64,000 nucleotides of DNA. Source: Prochlorococcus sp. AG-409-I11 (GTDB lineage Bacteria; Cyanobacteriota; Cyanobacteriia; PCC-6307; Cyanobiaceae). A program made the translations under genes and the position numbers. The stretch lies in assembly GCA_003215725.1 (NCBI GenBank), contig QCJX01000003.1, positions 53,005 to 117,004 of the forward strand, given 5' to 3'. How positions within the stretch are numbered: the stretch's first letter is position 1; each line of letters opens with the position of its first letter. This document shows, one piece after another, positions 45,754 to 55,517 of the stretch. The notes under the pieces were generated by a model, which had not been told where the DNA came from, ran no database searches, and worked only from the letters and a program-made list of their open reading frames with translations.

Positions 45754-46227
45754 GTGAGCGCTGTCAGGAAAACGGACATTGATTTTTCTAAATGTGATGT
45801 TGAATCATCATTTACTAAGAGCCCTTTGCATTTAATTCAAGGTCCTTTCTCTTCTAAGAAGGTTTCTCGTCACTCTCCTGTTCTTGGTGGACTACATAAA
45901 GCTACAGATGGAGCACTTGTTGGAGTGCTTACAACTGCGGCAATGATGTCTGCACTTGCACTCCACTCACAGTATCTATGGACAATTGCTTTCTCAAGAT
46001 TAGAGACTACTCGTGAATTGACTCATCGTCTTACAGAATCAACGGCTGTTTTGGAAAGATACTTGTTGAAAAGTACAACATCGCCAGTAGAAATGGTTCC
46101 AACTAAGGTCGCCAATCTCCTTTATTTAGATGGTCTAACAAAGGAATCATTTCCAAAACTTGATACCCAACGTGAAGGACTTTTTTGGTTAAAAGTTTTC
46201 AATCATCCTATTAATCATGGCTACTGA
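45754..46227 (+). CDS. FtsL-position small protein, 157 aa
   Basis: A GTG-started protein that overlaps the ftsI start (TGATG at 46225-46229). It has a polar N-terminus, one hydrophobic segment (VGVLTTAAMMSALALHS) and a following helix RLETTRELTHRLTESTAVLE that resembles the coiled coil of FtsL/DivIC-type division proteins. The conserved ordering upstream of ftsI supports a divisome role. I cannot demonstrate homology to FtsL, and cyanobacterial FtsL proteins are divergent. Confidence 0.6.
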   Translation: MSAVRKTDIDFSKCDVESSFTKSPLHLIQGPFSSKKVSRHSPVLGGLHKATDGALVGVLTTAAMMSALALHSQYLWTIAFSRLETTRELTHRLTESTAVLERYLLKSTTSPVEMVPTKVANLLYLDGLTKESFPKLDTQREGLFWLKVFNHPINHGY

Positions 46228-48032
46228 TGAGAGGCAAAAGAACTTTAAAAGATAGACGCTCTAAGCGTAAGCGTCTACGTGTTGTTCCTTTAGCTCCAAT
46301 CCCTATCTACAGACTTAGATTGGTTTTCTCTATTCTTTTTATAGGGCTTTTAGGCTTGTCGACTAGGATGGCTTGGCTTCAAATCCTAGAAGCACCATCT
46401 TTACAAGCTCGTGCACGTTCTGTTCAAATTCAGAAACAGCAACCTCTTGGGACTCGTAGGTCGATTGTTGATAGGAAAGGTAGATTAATTGCGCTTGATG
46501 AGGAACGTTTCCGATTGTGGGCACATCCAAGATATTTTAATTTTTTAGGAGATGAAAAAGATGTAATTAGAAAGCCATATGAAGTTGCTCAAAAGCTTTC
46601 TAAGCCACTTTCTAAGCCAGTAGGTGTTTTGGCGACAGCCTTAAGTCATAGGCCTTCAGGTATAAAACTAGCTGAAGCATTGCCTGGAGAAATTGCTTCA
46701 GAAATTAAACAATTGCGAATAAGTGGATTGGATCTTGAGCCTTACCCTCAGCGTGTTTACCCTCATGGATCTTTATTTGCAAATGTCGTGGGTTTTTTAA
46801 ATATTGATCGTATTCCTCAAGCAGGATTAGAACTAAGTTTAAATAATAAGTTATTGCGTAAGGAGAAGGCTCGGAATGTTCGACGTGGTGCAGATGGTAC
46901 CCCTCTCCCAGATGATTTGCGTCCTGGTTTTTTTTATGGAGATGATTTGAATTTGCGACTGACTTTAGATGCCCGTCTTCAGGAACTTTCCTTAAAAGCA
47001 TTGGCTTCTCAAGTTAAGGAATGGAATGCAACTAGAGGTGTTGCAATTGTGATGGATTCTTCTAATGGTGAGCTTTTGGCCTTAGCGTCAACACCTACTT
47101 ATGATCCAAATAATTATTGGGAATATTCGCCGGCTCTTTTTCGTGAGTGGTCTGTACAAGATTTATTTGAACCTGGTTCAACTTTTAAACCTATCAACCT
47201 TGCATTGGCTCTAGAAGAAGGGGCTATTGGCCCTGGAGGGACAGTGTATGACTCTGGAAAAGTGAATATAGGTGGTTGGTCTATATACAATCATGATCGA
47301 GAGCCGAATGGTCAGATTGATTTTGCGAAGGTATTACAAGTCTCTAGCAATGTTGGGATGGTAAAAATAATGAGTAAGCTAAACCCTTCCAATTACTGGG
47401 ACTGGCTTCATCGATTAGGTCTTGATTCAATGCCTCAAACTGACTTACCTGGAGCAGTTGCTGGTCGACTGAAGTCTAAAGATGTTTTTGTTGGTCAACC
47501 TATCGAGCCTGCAGTTGCCTCTTATGGGCAAGGCTTTTCTCTTACACCATTGAAGTTGATTCAATTGCATGGCCTTCTTGCAAATGGGGGAAAACTTGTA
47601 ACACCTCATATAACAAGAGGCTTGGGAAGAGAGACTGATGTTCTTGAGCCTTTAGATGCCAGTGGATTTCAGTTGTTGAGTCCAGAGATTACCAAAACTG
47701 TAAGTTCTTGGATGGAGTCAGTTGTTGAGCATGGCAGCGGCCAAGCTGTGAAAACGCCTGGATACCGAATAGGAGGGAAAACTGGAACTGCACAAAAAGC
47801 AGAAGGTGGAATTTATAAGCCAGGGTCAAAAATTTGTAGTTTTGTCGCAACCTTACCTATGGAAAATCCTCGCTATGTTGTTTTGGTTGTTGTTGATGAA
47901 CCAAAGGGAGAGCATGCGTATGGTTCTACTGTTGCAGCACCTGTCGCAAAAAAAATTATTGATGGCTTACTTGTTTTGCAGAAAATTCCACCAAGTAGTA
48001 ATAAGAAAATTTTGATACCTGCAGAAAGATAA
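46227..48032 (+). CDS. ftsI: Septal penicillin-binding protein FtsI (PBP3), 601 aa
   Basis: A transpeptidase that crosslinks septal peptidoglycan. After one N-terminal helix (about 30-48) and a dimerisation domain, the catalytic motifs are EPGSTFKP (Ser318, Lys321), SSN (373-375) and GKTGTAQ (518-520). The TGTAQ form is usual for division PBPs. Length and ordering are normal. The 5' end is basic (MRGKRTLKDRRSKRKRLR), as expected for the cytoplasmic tail. Confidence 0.95.
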   Translation: MRGKRTLKDRRSKRKRLRVVPLAPIPIYRLRLVFSILFIGLLGLSTRMAWLQILEAPSLQARARSVQIQKQQPLGTRRSIVDRKGRLIALDEERFRLWAHPRYFNFLGDEKDVIRKPYEVAQKLSKPLSKPVGVLATALSHRPSGIKLAEALPGEIASEIKQLRISGLDLEPYPQRVYPHGSLFANVVGFLNIDRIPQAGLELSLNNKLLRKEKARNVRRGADGTPLPDDLRPGFFYGDDLNLRLTLDARLQELSLKALASQVKEWNATRGVAIVMDSSNGELLALASTPTYDPNNYWEYSPALFREWSVQDLFEPGSTFKPINLALALEEGAIGPGGTVYDSGKVNIGGWSIYNHDREPNGQIDFAKVLQVSSNVGMVKIMSKLNPSNYWDWLHRLGLDSMPQTDLPGAVAGRLKSKDVFVGQPIEPAVASYGQGFSLTPLKLIQLHGLLANGGKLVTPHITRGLGRETDVLEPLDASGFQLLSPEITKTVSSWMESVVEHGSGQAVKTPGYRIGGKTGTAQKAEGGIYKPGSKICSFVATLPMENPRYVVLVVVDEPKGEHAYGSTVAAPVAKKIIDGLLVLQKIPPSSNKKILIPAER

Positions 48033-48122
48033 ATCTTCTTGAAAGTGCTGAGAGCTTGAAAAAAATGATCTAATCCATAAAAATCTGGCTAACTTACATA
48101 TTCAACTAAGAGTTTCTTCTTA

Positions 48123-49295
48123 ATGGCCACCCTCCTCGAACAATTGTCTGAGATGACAGTGGTAGTTGCTGATACAGGTGACTTAGAGGCTATTCGAACT
48201 TTTAAACCAAGGGATGCCACTACTAATCCTTCTTTAATTTTGGCGGCCGCACAAATTCCTGCTTATCAGAATTTGATTGATGAGGCTCTTAAGTCTTCTA
48301 GAAAAAGGATAGGCAATGGTGCAGCTGTTGAAGATGTTGTCGAAGAAGCGTTGGATGAAATATGCGTAATCTTCGGTAAGGAAATTCTAAAAATTATTCC
48401 TGGTCGTGTCTCAACGGAAGTGGATGCTCGCTTAAGTTTCGATAAGGCAGCTACTGTTGCTAAGGCAAAGAAACTTATAAGTCTTTATAATGAAGAAGGG
48501 ATATCAAATGATCGTGTTCTTATAAAAATTGCTTCTACTTGGGAAGGAATAAAGGCAGCGGAAGAACTTGAAAAAGAAGGAATTCACTGTAACTTGACGT
48601 TGTTATTTGGTTTTAGTCAGGCAGTTGCATGTGCAGATGCTGGAGTGACTTTAATTTCACCATTTGTAGGCAGGATATTGGACTGGTATAAAGCAGATAC
48701 AGGAAGAGATTCATACCCAGGCCCAGAAGATCCTGGGGTAATATCAGTTACTAAAATTTTTAATTATTTCAAGGATAATGGCTATAAAACAGAAGTTATG
48801 GGAGCAAGTTTTCGAAATATTGATGAAATAGTAGAGCTTGCTGGATGTGACTTGCTTACTATTTCGCCAAAACTTCTTGATCAATTAAAGAAAACTGATT
48901 CTTCATTGGTTAGAAAGTTGGATTCTTCAAACCCATCTAACTTTGAAAAGCAAATTCACTTAAATGAGAATACTTTTAGATCAATGATGGAGGCTGATCG
49001 AATGGCGTTTGAAAAGCTAGATGAAGGTATAAGAGGGTTTAGCAAGGCTATTGAAACTTTGGAAGCGCAATTGGCACACCGTCTTGCTGTTGTTGAAGGA
49101 GGAGATGCTTTTAGTCATGTTGTACATGAAATATTTATGCTTAATGATCTTGATGGTGATGGATGTATTACGAGAGAAGAGTGGTTAGGAAGTGACGCTG
49201 TTTTTGATGCATTGGATCATGATCATGATGGAAGACTGATGCAAGAAGATGTAACAAGTGGACTTGGAGCTGCCTTGGCTTTAACAAGTTTATAA
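48123..49295 (+). CDS. tal: Transaldolase with C-terminal EF-hand pair, 390 aa
   Basis: A pentose-phosphate enzyme. The catalytic Lys lies in [20 protein letters not shown], and the block [20 protein letters not shown] follows. The usual bacterial enzyme is about 320 residues; here 64 extra residues carry two EF-hand loops, [12 protein letters not shown] (342-353) and [12 protein letters not shown] (365-376), with the usual Asp/Glu ligands. Calcium binding is likely but its effect on the enzyme is unknown. A perfect hairpin follows at 49414. Confidence 0.93.
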   Translation: MATLLEQLSEMTVVVADTGDLEAIRTFKPRDATTNPSLILAAAQIPAYQNLIDEALKSSRKRIGNGAAVEDVVEEALDEICVIFGKEILKIIPGRVSTEVDARLSFDKAATVAKAKKLISLYNEEGISNDRVLIKIASTWEGIKAAEELEKEGIHCNLTLLFGFSQAVACADAGVTLISPFVGRILDWYKADTGRDSYPGPEDPGVISVTKIFNYFKDNGYKTEVMGASFRNIDEIVELAGCDLLTISPKLLDQLKKTDSSLVRKLDSSNPSNFEKQIHLNENTFRSMMEADRMAFEKLDEGIRGFSKAIETLEAQLAHRLAVVEGGDAFSHVVHEIFMLNDLDGDGCITREEWLGSDAVFDALDHDHDGRLMQEDVTSGLGAALALTSL

Positions 49296-49413
49296 AAGAA
49301 AATGTCTTGTAAATAGAAAATATTCTGTTTGCTATTCTTTGTCTTTTAAGTTAAGCCTAATAATAGAAATCATTATTTGATCAAACTTGTATTGACTCTA
49401 TAATGTAAGTTAT

Positions 49414-49459
49414 AAATTAGGAAAGCTAAAGGCTTGTAAGTCTTTAGCTTTCCTAATTT
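49414..49459. terminator. Perfect 18-bp bidirectional terminator
   Basis: AAATTAGGAAAGCTAAAG (49414-49431) pairs exactly with CTTTAGCTTTCCTAATTT (49442-49459) over a 10-base loop. It sits between converging tal and the reductase gene, and its right arm reaches the stop codon of the latter. It has T-rich flanks in both directions, fitting a shared terminator. Confidence 0.75.
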
Positions 49460-50589
49460 TATCTATTTGCAAATAATAGTCTTTTGATTACTCGTTGTGC
49501 TATGTCCCGATAACTCATTTGCCCTGAAAGTATTTGCGCAATTCTTTGAGGTGCTGTTGGCCTTTTAATTCCAAGTTGATATCCGACTTTTGGAAATCTA
49601 TAAAAAACTTGAGAAATATTTCTGCCCCATGCCATTGATTCTCCCCATCTTTTTTTCATTATTTTTGTATAGCTACTTAGGTTTTCTATATCTTCTTTGA
49701 ACCAACTGTTAAGGCATTGAGCTGCTTCGCAGCCACTCATAAGTGCTGGTCTTAACCCTTCAGCTAGAAATGGGTCACAAAGGGAGGCCGCATCACCTAC
49801 TACAAGGATTCCTTGCCCGTGAAGTGAATGATGGCCATTCCAAACTCTTAACAAAGAATCATGATGATTTACTTCATTTGGATCAAACCCCAGATTAGGT
49901 AAAAATTGATTTAGTATTTTTTTGCTATCTGCTGCTTGATTCCCTAGGAAAGTTCCAATACCAATATTTACCTCATCTTTCAGAGGGAATGCCCATGCAA
50001 AACCATGATTAACTAATCCAAATTCAAATCTTGCTGTCCCTTCTTTTAAGTTCCCTCTACCTTTGAGTCGAACAGATGTTGTATGAGCATGATGTTGTGA
50101 TCGAGGGCCTAAATGAAAGATTTGAGGCCATGGAGAATTTGATCCATCTGCAATCACTACTGCTGTTGCTTCTAACTGAATTCCTTCGCAATTAGAAACT
50201 TGCCAGTGGGAATCTGATTTTTGCAAAGTTTCAACTCTAAAAGGCCTTAGAAGTTCTGCTCCTTCTTCTAAGGCTTTACTAATAAGCAACTCATCAAGAA
50301 TCTCTCTGCGAACTATCCAAAATGGTGAGGTTCCTGGTAGCTCTGCAATTACTGGGTCAGAGAGGCACCAATTAAACTCTACTTTTTTGATTATCTCTTC
50401 TACAGCTGGCTTTAAATCAAATGGAAACCATTCCTGAACGGATGAAGCCATCCCCCCGCCACAAGGTTTGATTAAACCTTGTTCTTTTTGTTCCAAAATG
50501 GTTACTTTGTGACCGGCTTTCGCTAAGTGAAATGCTGCAGCTGCACCTGCGGCTCCAGCTCCAATAATTAGAACATCTTTATTATTCAC
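49459..50589 (-). CDS. Geranylgeranyl-reductase-like FAD oxidoreductase, 376 aa
   Basis: A Rossmann-fold FAD enzyme. The dinucleotide site is [19 protein letters not shown]; a KPCGGGMA motif and a later [19 protein letters not shown] motif place it in the geranylgeranyl reductase/ChlP-like family, which reduces isoprenoid chains of chlorophyll or lipids. It is slightly shorter than ChlP and lacks obvious chloroplast-type specifics, so it may act on a lipid. Its ATG overlaps the frr stop by four bases. Confidence 0.82.
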   Translation of the reverse strand: MNNKDVLIIGAGAAGAAAAFHLAKAGHKVTILEQKEQGLIKPCGGGMASSVQEWFPFDLKPAVEEIIKKVEFNWCLSDPVIAELPGTSPFWIVRREILDELLISKALEEGAELLRPFRVETLQKSDSHWQVSNCEGIQLEATAVVIADGSNSPWPQIFHLGPRSQHHAHTTSVRLKGRGNLKEGTARFEFGLVNHGFAWAFPLKDEVNIGIGTFLGNQAADSKKILNQFLPNLGFDPNEVNHHDSLLRVWNGHHSLHGQGILVVGDAASLCDPFLAEGLRPALMSGCEAAQCLNSWFKEDIENLSSYTKIMKKRWGESMAWGRNISQVFYRFPKVGYQLGIKRPTAPQRIAQILSGQMSYRDIAQRVIKRLLFANR

Positions 50590-51134
50590 ACTTTGAGAAT
50601 CTCTTTCTCTTTATCTGCTAGATGCTTTTCAAGCTCAGTTATAAATTTGTCGGTAAGTTTTTGAACATCTTCTTGCAAGTCTCTGCTTTGATCTTCCGAA
50701 ACATCTCCTTCTTTTTCTGATTTTTTGATCTTGTCAATTGCTTCGCGTCTGACATTTCTAAGAGCTATTTTCCCTTCTTCAGAATATTTTGAAGCAAGTT
50801 TGCAGAATTCTTTCCTTCTTTCTTCTGTTAAAGGAGGAACATTAATTCGAATTACTTTACCGTCATTATTAGGTGTGAAACCAAGATCACTTGTTGCAAT
50901 GGTTTTTTCGATAAGTGCTAGCGAACTATTGTCAAAAGGTTGTATAGCAATTGTTTGAGAATCTGGAGTTGAAAGTGTGGCTAATGATTTAAGAGGAGTA
51001 TCTGACCCATAATATTCAACTGTTATTCGATCAAGCAAAGATGGATTTGCACGACCTGTTCTAATAGTGTTGAAATTGCGTTGTACGGCTTCAACCGATT
51101 TGCGCATATTTGATTCAAGATCCTGATTGGTCAT
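50586..51134 (-). CDS. frr: Ribosome recycling factor, 182 aa
   Basis: Releases ribosomes after termination, with EF-G. Family features: [40 protein letters not shown] and [20 protein letters not shown]. Length is normal. It is downstream of pyrH by 51 bases and overlaps the reductase gene, so pyrH-frr-reductase is an operon. Confidence 0.97.
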   Translation of the reverse strand: MTNQDLESNMRKSVEAVQRNFNTIRTGRANPSLLDRITVEYYGSDTPLKSLATLSTPDSQTIAIQPFDNSSLALIEKTIATSDLGFTPNNDGKVIRINVPPLTEERRKEFCKLASKYSEEGKIALRNVRREAIDKIKKSEKEGDVSEDQSRDLQEDVQKLTDKFITELEKHLADKEKEILKV

Positions 51135-51185
51135 ACATTTGTAGAGGTGTTTAAGTAATTTTCTGGAAAGTATTAAGCCCCTTTT

Positions 51186-51899
51186 TTAACTTGAGTTTGT
51201 TATGCAAGAACCAATAGATTCTCCATCTACTGCTCTTTTTATGTTCCCTGATTCAAAGATATCAAAAACAACTATTGGAATGTTATTATCTTTGCATAAG
51301 GCTATTGCTGTGCTATCCATAACAGCTATCTCATTACTAAGAACTTCTTGATAAGTGAGGTTTTCATATTTAATTGCATCTGAAAAACACTTAGGATCTT
51401 TGTCATAAACACCATCAACTTTTGTAGCTTTAAAAACTACATCTGCATTGATTTCAGCAGCTCTTAAGGCGGCAGTAGTGTCAGTGGTAAAGAAAGGGTT
51501 ACCACAGCCACCTCCAAAAACAACCACTCTTCCTTTTTCTAGGTGACGAATTGCCCTTCTTCTTATATATGGCTCCGCAACTTGTTGCATTTCTATGGCT
51601 GTTTGAACTCTTGTTGGGACACCTGCTCTCTCTAGACCATCTTGAAGGGTTATTGCGTTCATTACAGTTGCCAGCATGCCTACATAGTCTGCTGTAGCTC
51701 TATCCATTCCAGCTGCAGATCCTTTCAGCCCTCTAAAGATGTTTCCTCCGCCAACAACAATTGCGAGTTGAGTGCCGGATTCGACGACCTTAGAAACGTC
51801 TTCAGCAATTGATTGAACGATGGCGGGATCAATACCGTATGGCTTTTTACCCATCAGCGCTTCGCCGCTGAGTTTTAGTAGGACTCGATCGTAAGCCAT
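51186..51899 (-). CDS. pyrH: UMP kinase, 237 aa
   Basis: Makes UDP from UMP. The motifs [52 protein letters not shown] and the [15 protein letters not shown] block match bacterial UMP kinase. Length is normal. It leads the pyrH-frr operon, and the gap upstream (51900-52201) has no gene. Confidence 0.97.
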   Translation of the reverse strand: MAYDRVLLKLSGEALMGKKPYGIDPAIVQSIAEDVSKVVESGTQLAIVVGGGNIFRGLKGSAAGMDRATADYVGMLATVMNAITLQDGLERAGVPTRVQTAIEMQQVAEPYIRRRAIRHLEKGRVVVFGGGCGNPFFTTDTTAALRAAEINADVVFKATKVDGVYDKDPKCFSDAIKYENLTYQEVLSNEIAVMDSTAIALCKDNNIPIVVFDIFESGNIKRAVDGESIGSCITNSS

Positions 51900-52201
51900 T
51901 CAAATTTCATATCACGATGACAGTAGCAAGGCTTTTTAAAACGTCTTTATATGTGTATGGAATTGCTAGTCATTGAATTATTATTAGTTGTTACTTTTAC
52001 TTTTTTTGTTTAATCACTGGAAATTCAAACTTAAAGCAAAAGCTTGTAACAAAAAAGAGATACTTGCTTAATTGGTTTTTTATAGCAGAGACCCTTGTGT
52101 AATTTACTTAATGTCAAAATATCATTCTTTAGAGGAAAGAATAATAACTTTGCACACTTGATGGAACTATTCCTTTGAAGTTTTAACTTATATAAATCTA
52201 T
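51900..52201. other. 302-base intergenic region
   Basis: No gene seen on either strand. It separates pyrH from cobO, both on the minus strand, and should hold the pyrH promoter; I see no clear motif. Confidence 0.5.
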
Positions 52202-52894
52202 CTAGAACTCTATTCCTTTCTGGGCTTTCACTCCTTGGTCTTTGAATTGATGTTTTACTAAGTGCATTTCAGTGACTAGATCTGCATTCTTTATCAATTC
52301 ATCTGGTGCGCCTCTGCCAGTCAAAACGACATGTGTTAATTTCGGCCTTTTTGTTATACCTTCAATAACTTGTTTAGCTGAAAGGTATCCAAGTTTAATG
52401 GCTACATTGATTTCATCAAGAATGACTAATTTGTAAGTTTTTCTAATTAGGTAATCTTGTGCCATTTCCCATGCTTTGGATACAAGCTCTTTATCTCGTT
52501 CTCTATCTTGTGTCTCCCAGGTGAATCCCTCTCCAAGAGCATGCCAAATTAGAGAGTCCCCAAAAGTTTTCAGTGCTTTTGCTTCACCAGGCTCCCAACC
52601 TCCTTTTATAAATTGCAAAATTGCCACTTTTTCACCATGACCAAGGGTACGTAATGCCATACCAAGTGATGATGTCGTTTTGCCTTTGCCATTTCCTGTA
52701 TGGACAATAATTAAGCCTTTCTCTTTATTCCTTTGCTCTAACCTTTTGCTCTGAACTTCCTTTCGTCTTTGCATTCTTAAACGATAGTTTTTGGAATCTT
52801 TCTCCGGGGCTAATTCCCCTCCCATCCCAATTTCAGCAGCATCTTTGTCAAGTTTTTTTATTTCTATTCCTTCATTAGATGAATTTGGTTTCAT
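52202..52894 (-). CDS. cobO: Cob(I)alamin adenosyltransferase (CobO/BtuR), 230 aa
   Basis: Transfers adenosyl to cobalamin in vitamin B12 synthesis. The P-loop is HTGNGKGKTTSSLGMALR, followed by VAILQFIKGGWEPGEAKAL and LVILDEINVAIKLGYL. About 60 polar residues precede the core, longer than in E. coli BtuR. The window also holds cobK, which suits the known de novo cobalamin synthesis of these cyanobacteria. Confidence 0.92.
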   Translation of the reverse strand: MKPNSSNEGIEIKKLDKDAAEIGMGGELAPEKDSKNYRLRMQRRKEVQSKRLEQRNKEKGLIIVHTGNGKGKTTSSLGMALRTLGHGEKVAILQFIKGGWEPGEAKALKTFGDSLIWHALGEGFTWETQDRERDKELVSKAWEMAQDYLIRKTYKLVILDEINVAIKLGYLSAKQVIEGITKRPKLTHVVLTGRGAPDELIKNADLVTEMHLVKHQFKDQGVKAQKGIEF

Positions 52895-53024
52895 TAATTT
52901 AGAGTTGCAAGACTGTAAGTCCTAATAGGAAGTGAGCGAGCTTTTCTTTGACCTTGTAAATCACGTTTATCTTATTAGAAAACCTAATTGATCTTAGATG
53001 AAGAAGCTAGGTTCTTTTATGATT

Positions 53025-54188
53025 TTATGCGATTTTCTTTGAAAGTGCTGCATCTACGGCTTGTTGTTGATCCCTTCTTGTTATCCAGTGATGATATGTT
53101 TGAGTATGGATGGCTACTGAATGGCCCATCATTCTTGCTGAAACTGTATCAGGCAGACCAATATGAATAGTTCTTACAGCCCATGCATGCCTTAGGTCAT
53201 ATGGCGTTATGGGAAGTTGGTATCTTCGAAACTGCTCTGAAACTCTTCTGCCTACTTGTTGAAGAGTTGTTTGCTTTAGATCAGTATTTATAGAAGGAAG
53301 ATTATTTGAAGATTCACCTAAGTCCTTTAATCTAAAAAAATCAACCCATTCAGGTTGAAAAGGCCAAGCCTGATGCTCCCCTGTCTTTGTGTTTGGAAGT
53401 ACTCTTAAGATATTATCTCCATTCTTTGCAAAACAAGAGAGATCACAAAAGAAAACCTCATGATTTCTTAATCCATAGGTTGCCATTAATCCATAGACTA
53501 ACCTCCATTTTGAATTAGGAATTAAATGAATAGATTCTATTATTTGATTATCACTTGGTAATTGACGAAACTGCGCTTTATTTACTCCATAGCCAGACGC
53601 CATGCTTTTCCATGATTGAGGAAGTTTTATGTTTAAGTAATTAGCAAAGGAACCTAAGGCTGTACCACACTGTTGCCTACTTCGACTATTCTCTGAATAA
53701 CTGGAAAGTGCTTCATATAAAACTTCTGATGTAATTTTTTCTCCTTTATCTAAGGCTATCTCCTTTAATCTTCTCAAATATGGTAAATATGCAGAATTCC
53801 ATGTCGTTTTACTACTAGAGATAGATTTATGTCTAGAAGGATCATTGAAAAAACCTTTTTTGAATTCTTCTATTGATTCAGCGATAACTTTTTTTGAAGA
53901 AGAAAGTTTGTTCCCGTCAATTTGTTTTGAAGACCAGTTATCCCAACTAAATTGATTCCTCTTTATTTGTAAAAGGACTAATTGAAGTAATTTTTCTGCT
54001 TCAATTAGTCCTTTTGTGTTTGCTGGCAATCCAAGGCTAATCCTTTGAGTTTTAATTACTCCTTGGAGTTCTTTGGAAGGTAATGGGCCTCGGAGATTTA
54101 GTTTCTCTCCTCTTTTTTCCAGTCGAAGCCTTATGTCTTTACATGCCAAGTCATTATTTATTTGATCTAAATTTCTTTTGAAGTCCAT
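53025..54188 (-). CDS. Tyrosine-recombinase-family protein, 387 aa
   Basis: An integrase-type protein. C-terminal catalytic features are seen: YGLRNHEVFFCDLS (first Arg), TPYDLRHAWAVR (Arg box, with Tyr in place of the common first His), MMGHS (His) and YHHW (Tyr). The N-terminal half has an SAM-like arm-binding region. The gene lies in a core-genome stretch between cobO and hemH, with no repeats, att sites or phage genes nearby, so it may be a domesticated recombinase. The core seems intact. Confidence 0.8.
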   Translation of the reverse strand: MDFKRNLDQINNDLACKDIRLRLEKRGEKLNLRGPLPSKELQGVIKTQRISLGLPANTKGLIEAEKLLQLVLLQIKRNQFSWDNWSSKQIDGNKLSSSKKVIAESIEEFKKGFFNDPSRHKSISSSKTTWNSAYLPYLRRLKEIALDKGEKITSEVLYEALSSYSENSRSRQQCGTALGSFANYLNIKLPQSWKSMASGYGVNKAQFRQLPSDNQIIESIHLIPNSKWRLVYGLMATYGLRNHEVFFCDLSCFAKNGDNILRVLPNTKTGEHQAWPFQPEWVDFFRLKDLGESSNNLPSINTDLKQTTLQQVGRRVSEQFRRYQLPITPYDLRHAWAVRTIHIGLPDTVSARMMGHSVAIHTQTYHHWITRRDQQQAVDAALSKKIA

Positions 54189-54257
54189 TTTCCTAAATAG
54201 TTGGCTACCTTATATCGATAAGGTGTCACACCTCTCTTATAAGGAGTTCTTGTGTAA

Positions 54258-55433
54258 ATGGCTCGGGTTGGAGTGCTTTTGCTTAATCTAGGAGGCCCGG
54301 AGCGTATAGAAGATGTAGGCCCTTTCTTGAATAATCTTTTTTCAGACCCTGAAATTATTCGCTTACCAATTAGATCTTTACAGAAGCCTCTGGCTTGGTT
54401 CATAAGCACTTTAAGAAGTAAAAAATCGCAAAAAGCTTATTTATCTATTGGTGGTGGTTCTCCTTTAAGAAGAATTACTGAACATCAAGCAAGGGAGTTA
54501 CAAGCTCAACTGCGCTTGCGTGGCATAAATGCAACAAGTTATGTGGCGATGCGATACTGGCACCCTTTTACTGAGAGTGCTGTTGCAGATATGAAGGCTG
54601 ATGGAATTGATGAAGTTGTAGTTCTTCCGCTGTATCCTCACTTTTCAATTAGTACTAGTGGTTCCAGTTTTCGAGAGTTGAGAAGATTGCGTGAAGCAGA
54701 TAATGAGTTTCAAAAATTACCAATTAGATGTATTCGGAGTTGGTATGACAATAAGGGTTATTTAAAAGCAATGTCTGAACTAATTGCTAAACAAGTTGCC
54801 TCATGTGAATCTCCGGAAGAGGCTCATATCTGTTTTACAGCTCATGGGGTTCCTAAGAGTTATGTAGAAGATGCTGGAGACCCTTATCAATTTCAAGTTG
54901 AAGAATGTTCAAAATTGATTATCAAGGAATTAGGGAAAAATTTTGGCATTCGAAATCAATATACACTTTCTTACCAAAGTCGCGTTGGGCCAGAAGAATG
55001 GTTGCAACCATATACTGAAGATATCCTTGTTGATCTTGGATCTAAAGGAGTCTCAGAACTTGTTGTGGTTCCAATTAGTTTTGTTAGTGAGCATATTGAA
55101 ACACTTCAAGAAATAGATATTGAATACTGTGAATTAGCAAAACAAAATGGAATTTTAACTTTTTTGAGAGTTCGTGCTTTAGATACATATCCGTTATTTA
55201 TAGAAGGCTTGGCAGATTTGGTCGCTAATTCCCTTGATGGGCCAGAGATTAGTCTTGATGAAGCAGCAAAATTACCTGCTCGTATTAAGCTTTATCCACA
55301 AGAGAAATGGCAGTGGGGGTGGAATAACAGCTCTGAAGTATGGAATGGGAGAGTGGCAATGATTGTATTTATAGGTTTTTTATTTGAATTGGTCACTGGA
55401 AAAGGCATACTTCATAGTTTGGGATTGCTTTAA
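54258..55433 (+). CDS. hemH: Ferrochelatase with C-terminal chlorophyll-binding helix, 391 aa
   Basis: Inserts iron into protoporphyrin. Motifs include [20 protein letters not shown] and the catalytic His in [13 protein letters not shown]. Residues 355-391 form an HLIP-like CAB extension ([18 protein letters not shown]), as in other cyanobacterial and plant type I ferrochelatases. It anchors the enzyme to the membrane and may sense chlorophyll. The short gap from the integrase-family gene is divergent (about 69 bases). Confidence 0.95.
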   Translation: MARVGVLLLNLGGPERIEDVGPFLNNLFSDPEIIRLPIRSLQKPLAWFISTLRSKKSQKAYLSIGGGSPLRRITEHQARELQAQLRLRGINATSYVAMRYWHPFTESAVADMKADGIDEVVVLPLYPHFSISTSGSSFRELRRLREADNEFQKLPIRCIRSWYDNKGYLKAMSELIAKQVASCESPEEAHICFTAHGVPKSYVEDAGDPYQFQVEECSKLIIKELGKNFGIRNQYTLSYQSRVGPEEWLQPYTEDILVDLGSKGVSELVVVPISFVSEHIETLQEIDIEYCELAKQNGILTFLRVRALDTYPLFIEGLADLVANSLDGPEISLDEAAKLPARIKLYPQEKWQWGWNNSSEVWNGRVAMIVFIGFLFELVTGKGILHSLGLL

Positions 55434-55517
55434 AGCAACTTGTCTTTTAACAAGCCATAAAACACTTTTTGACCACGTATTAAGTAAGAGTTCAGTTTGT
55501 GGTGTGTATTTCAGTAA

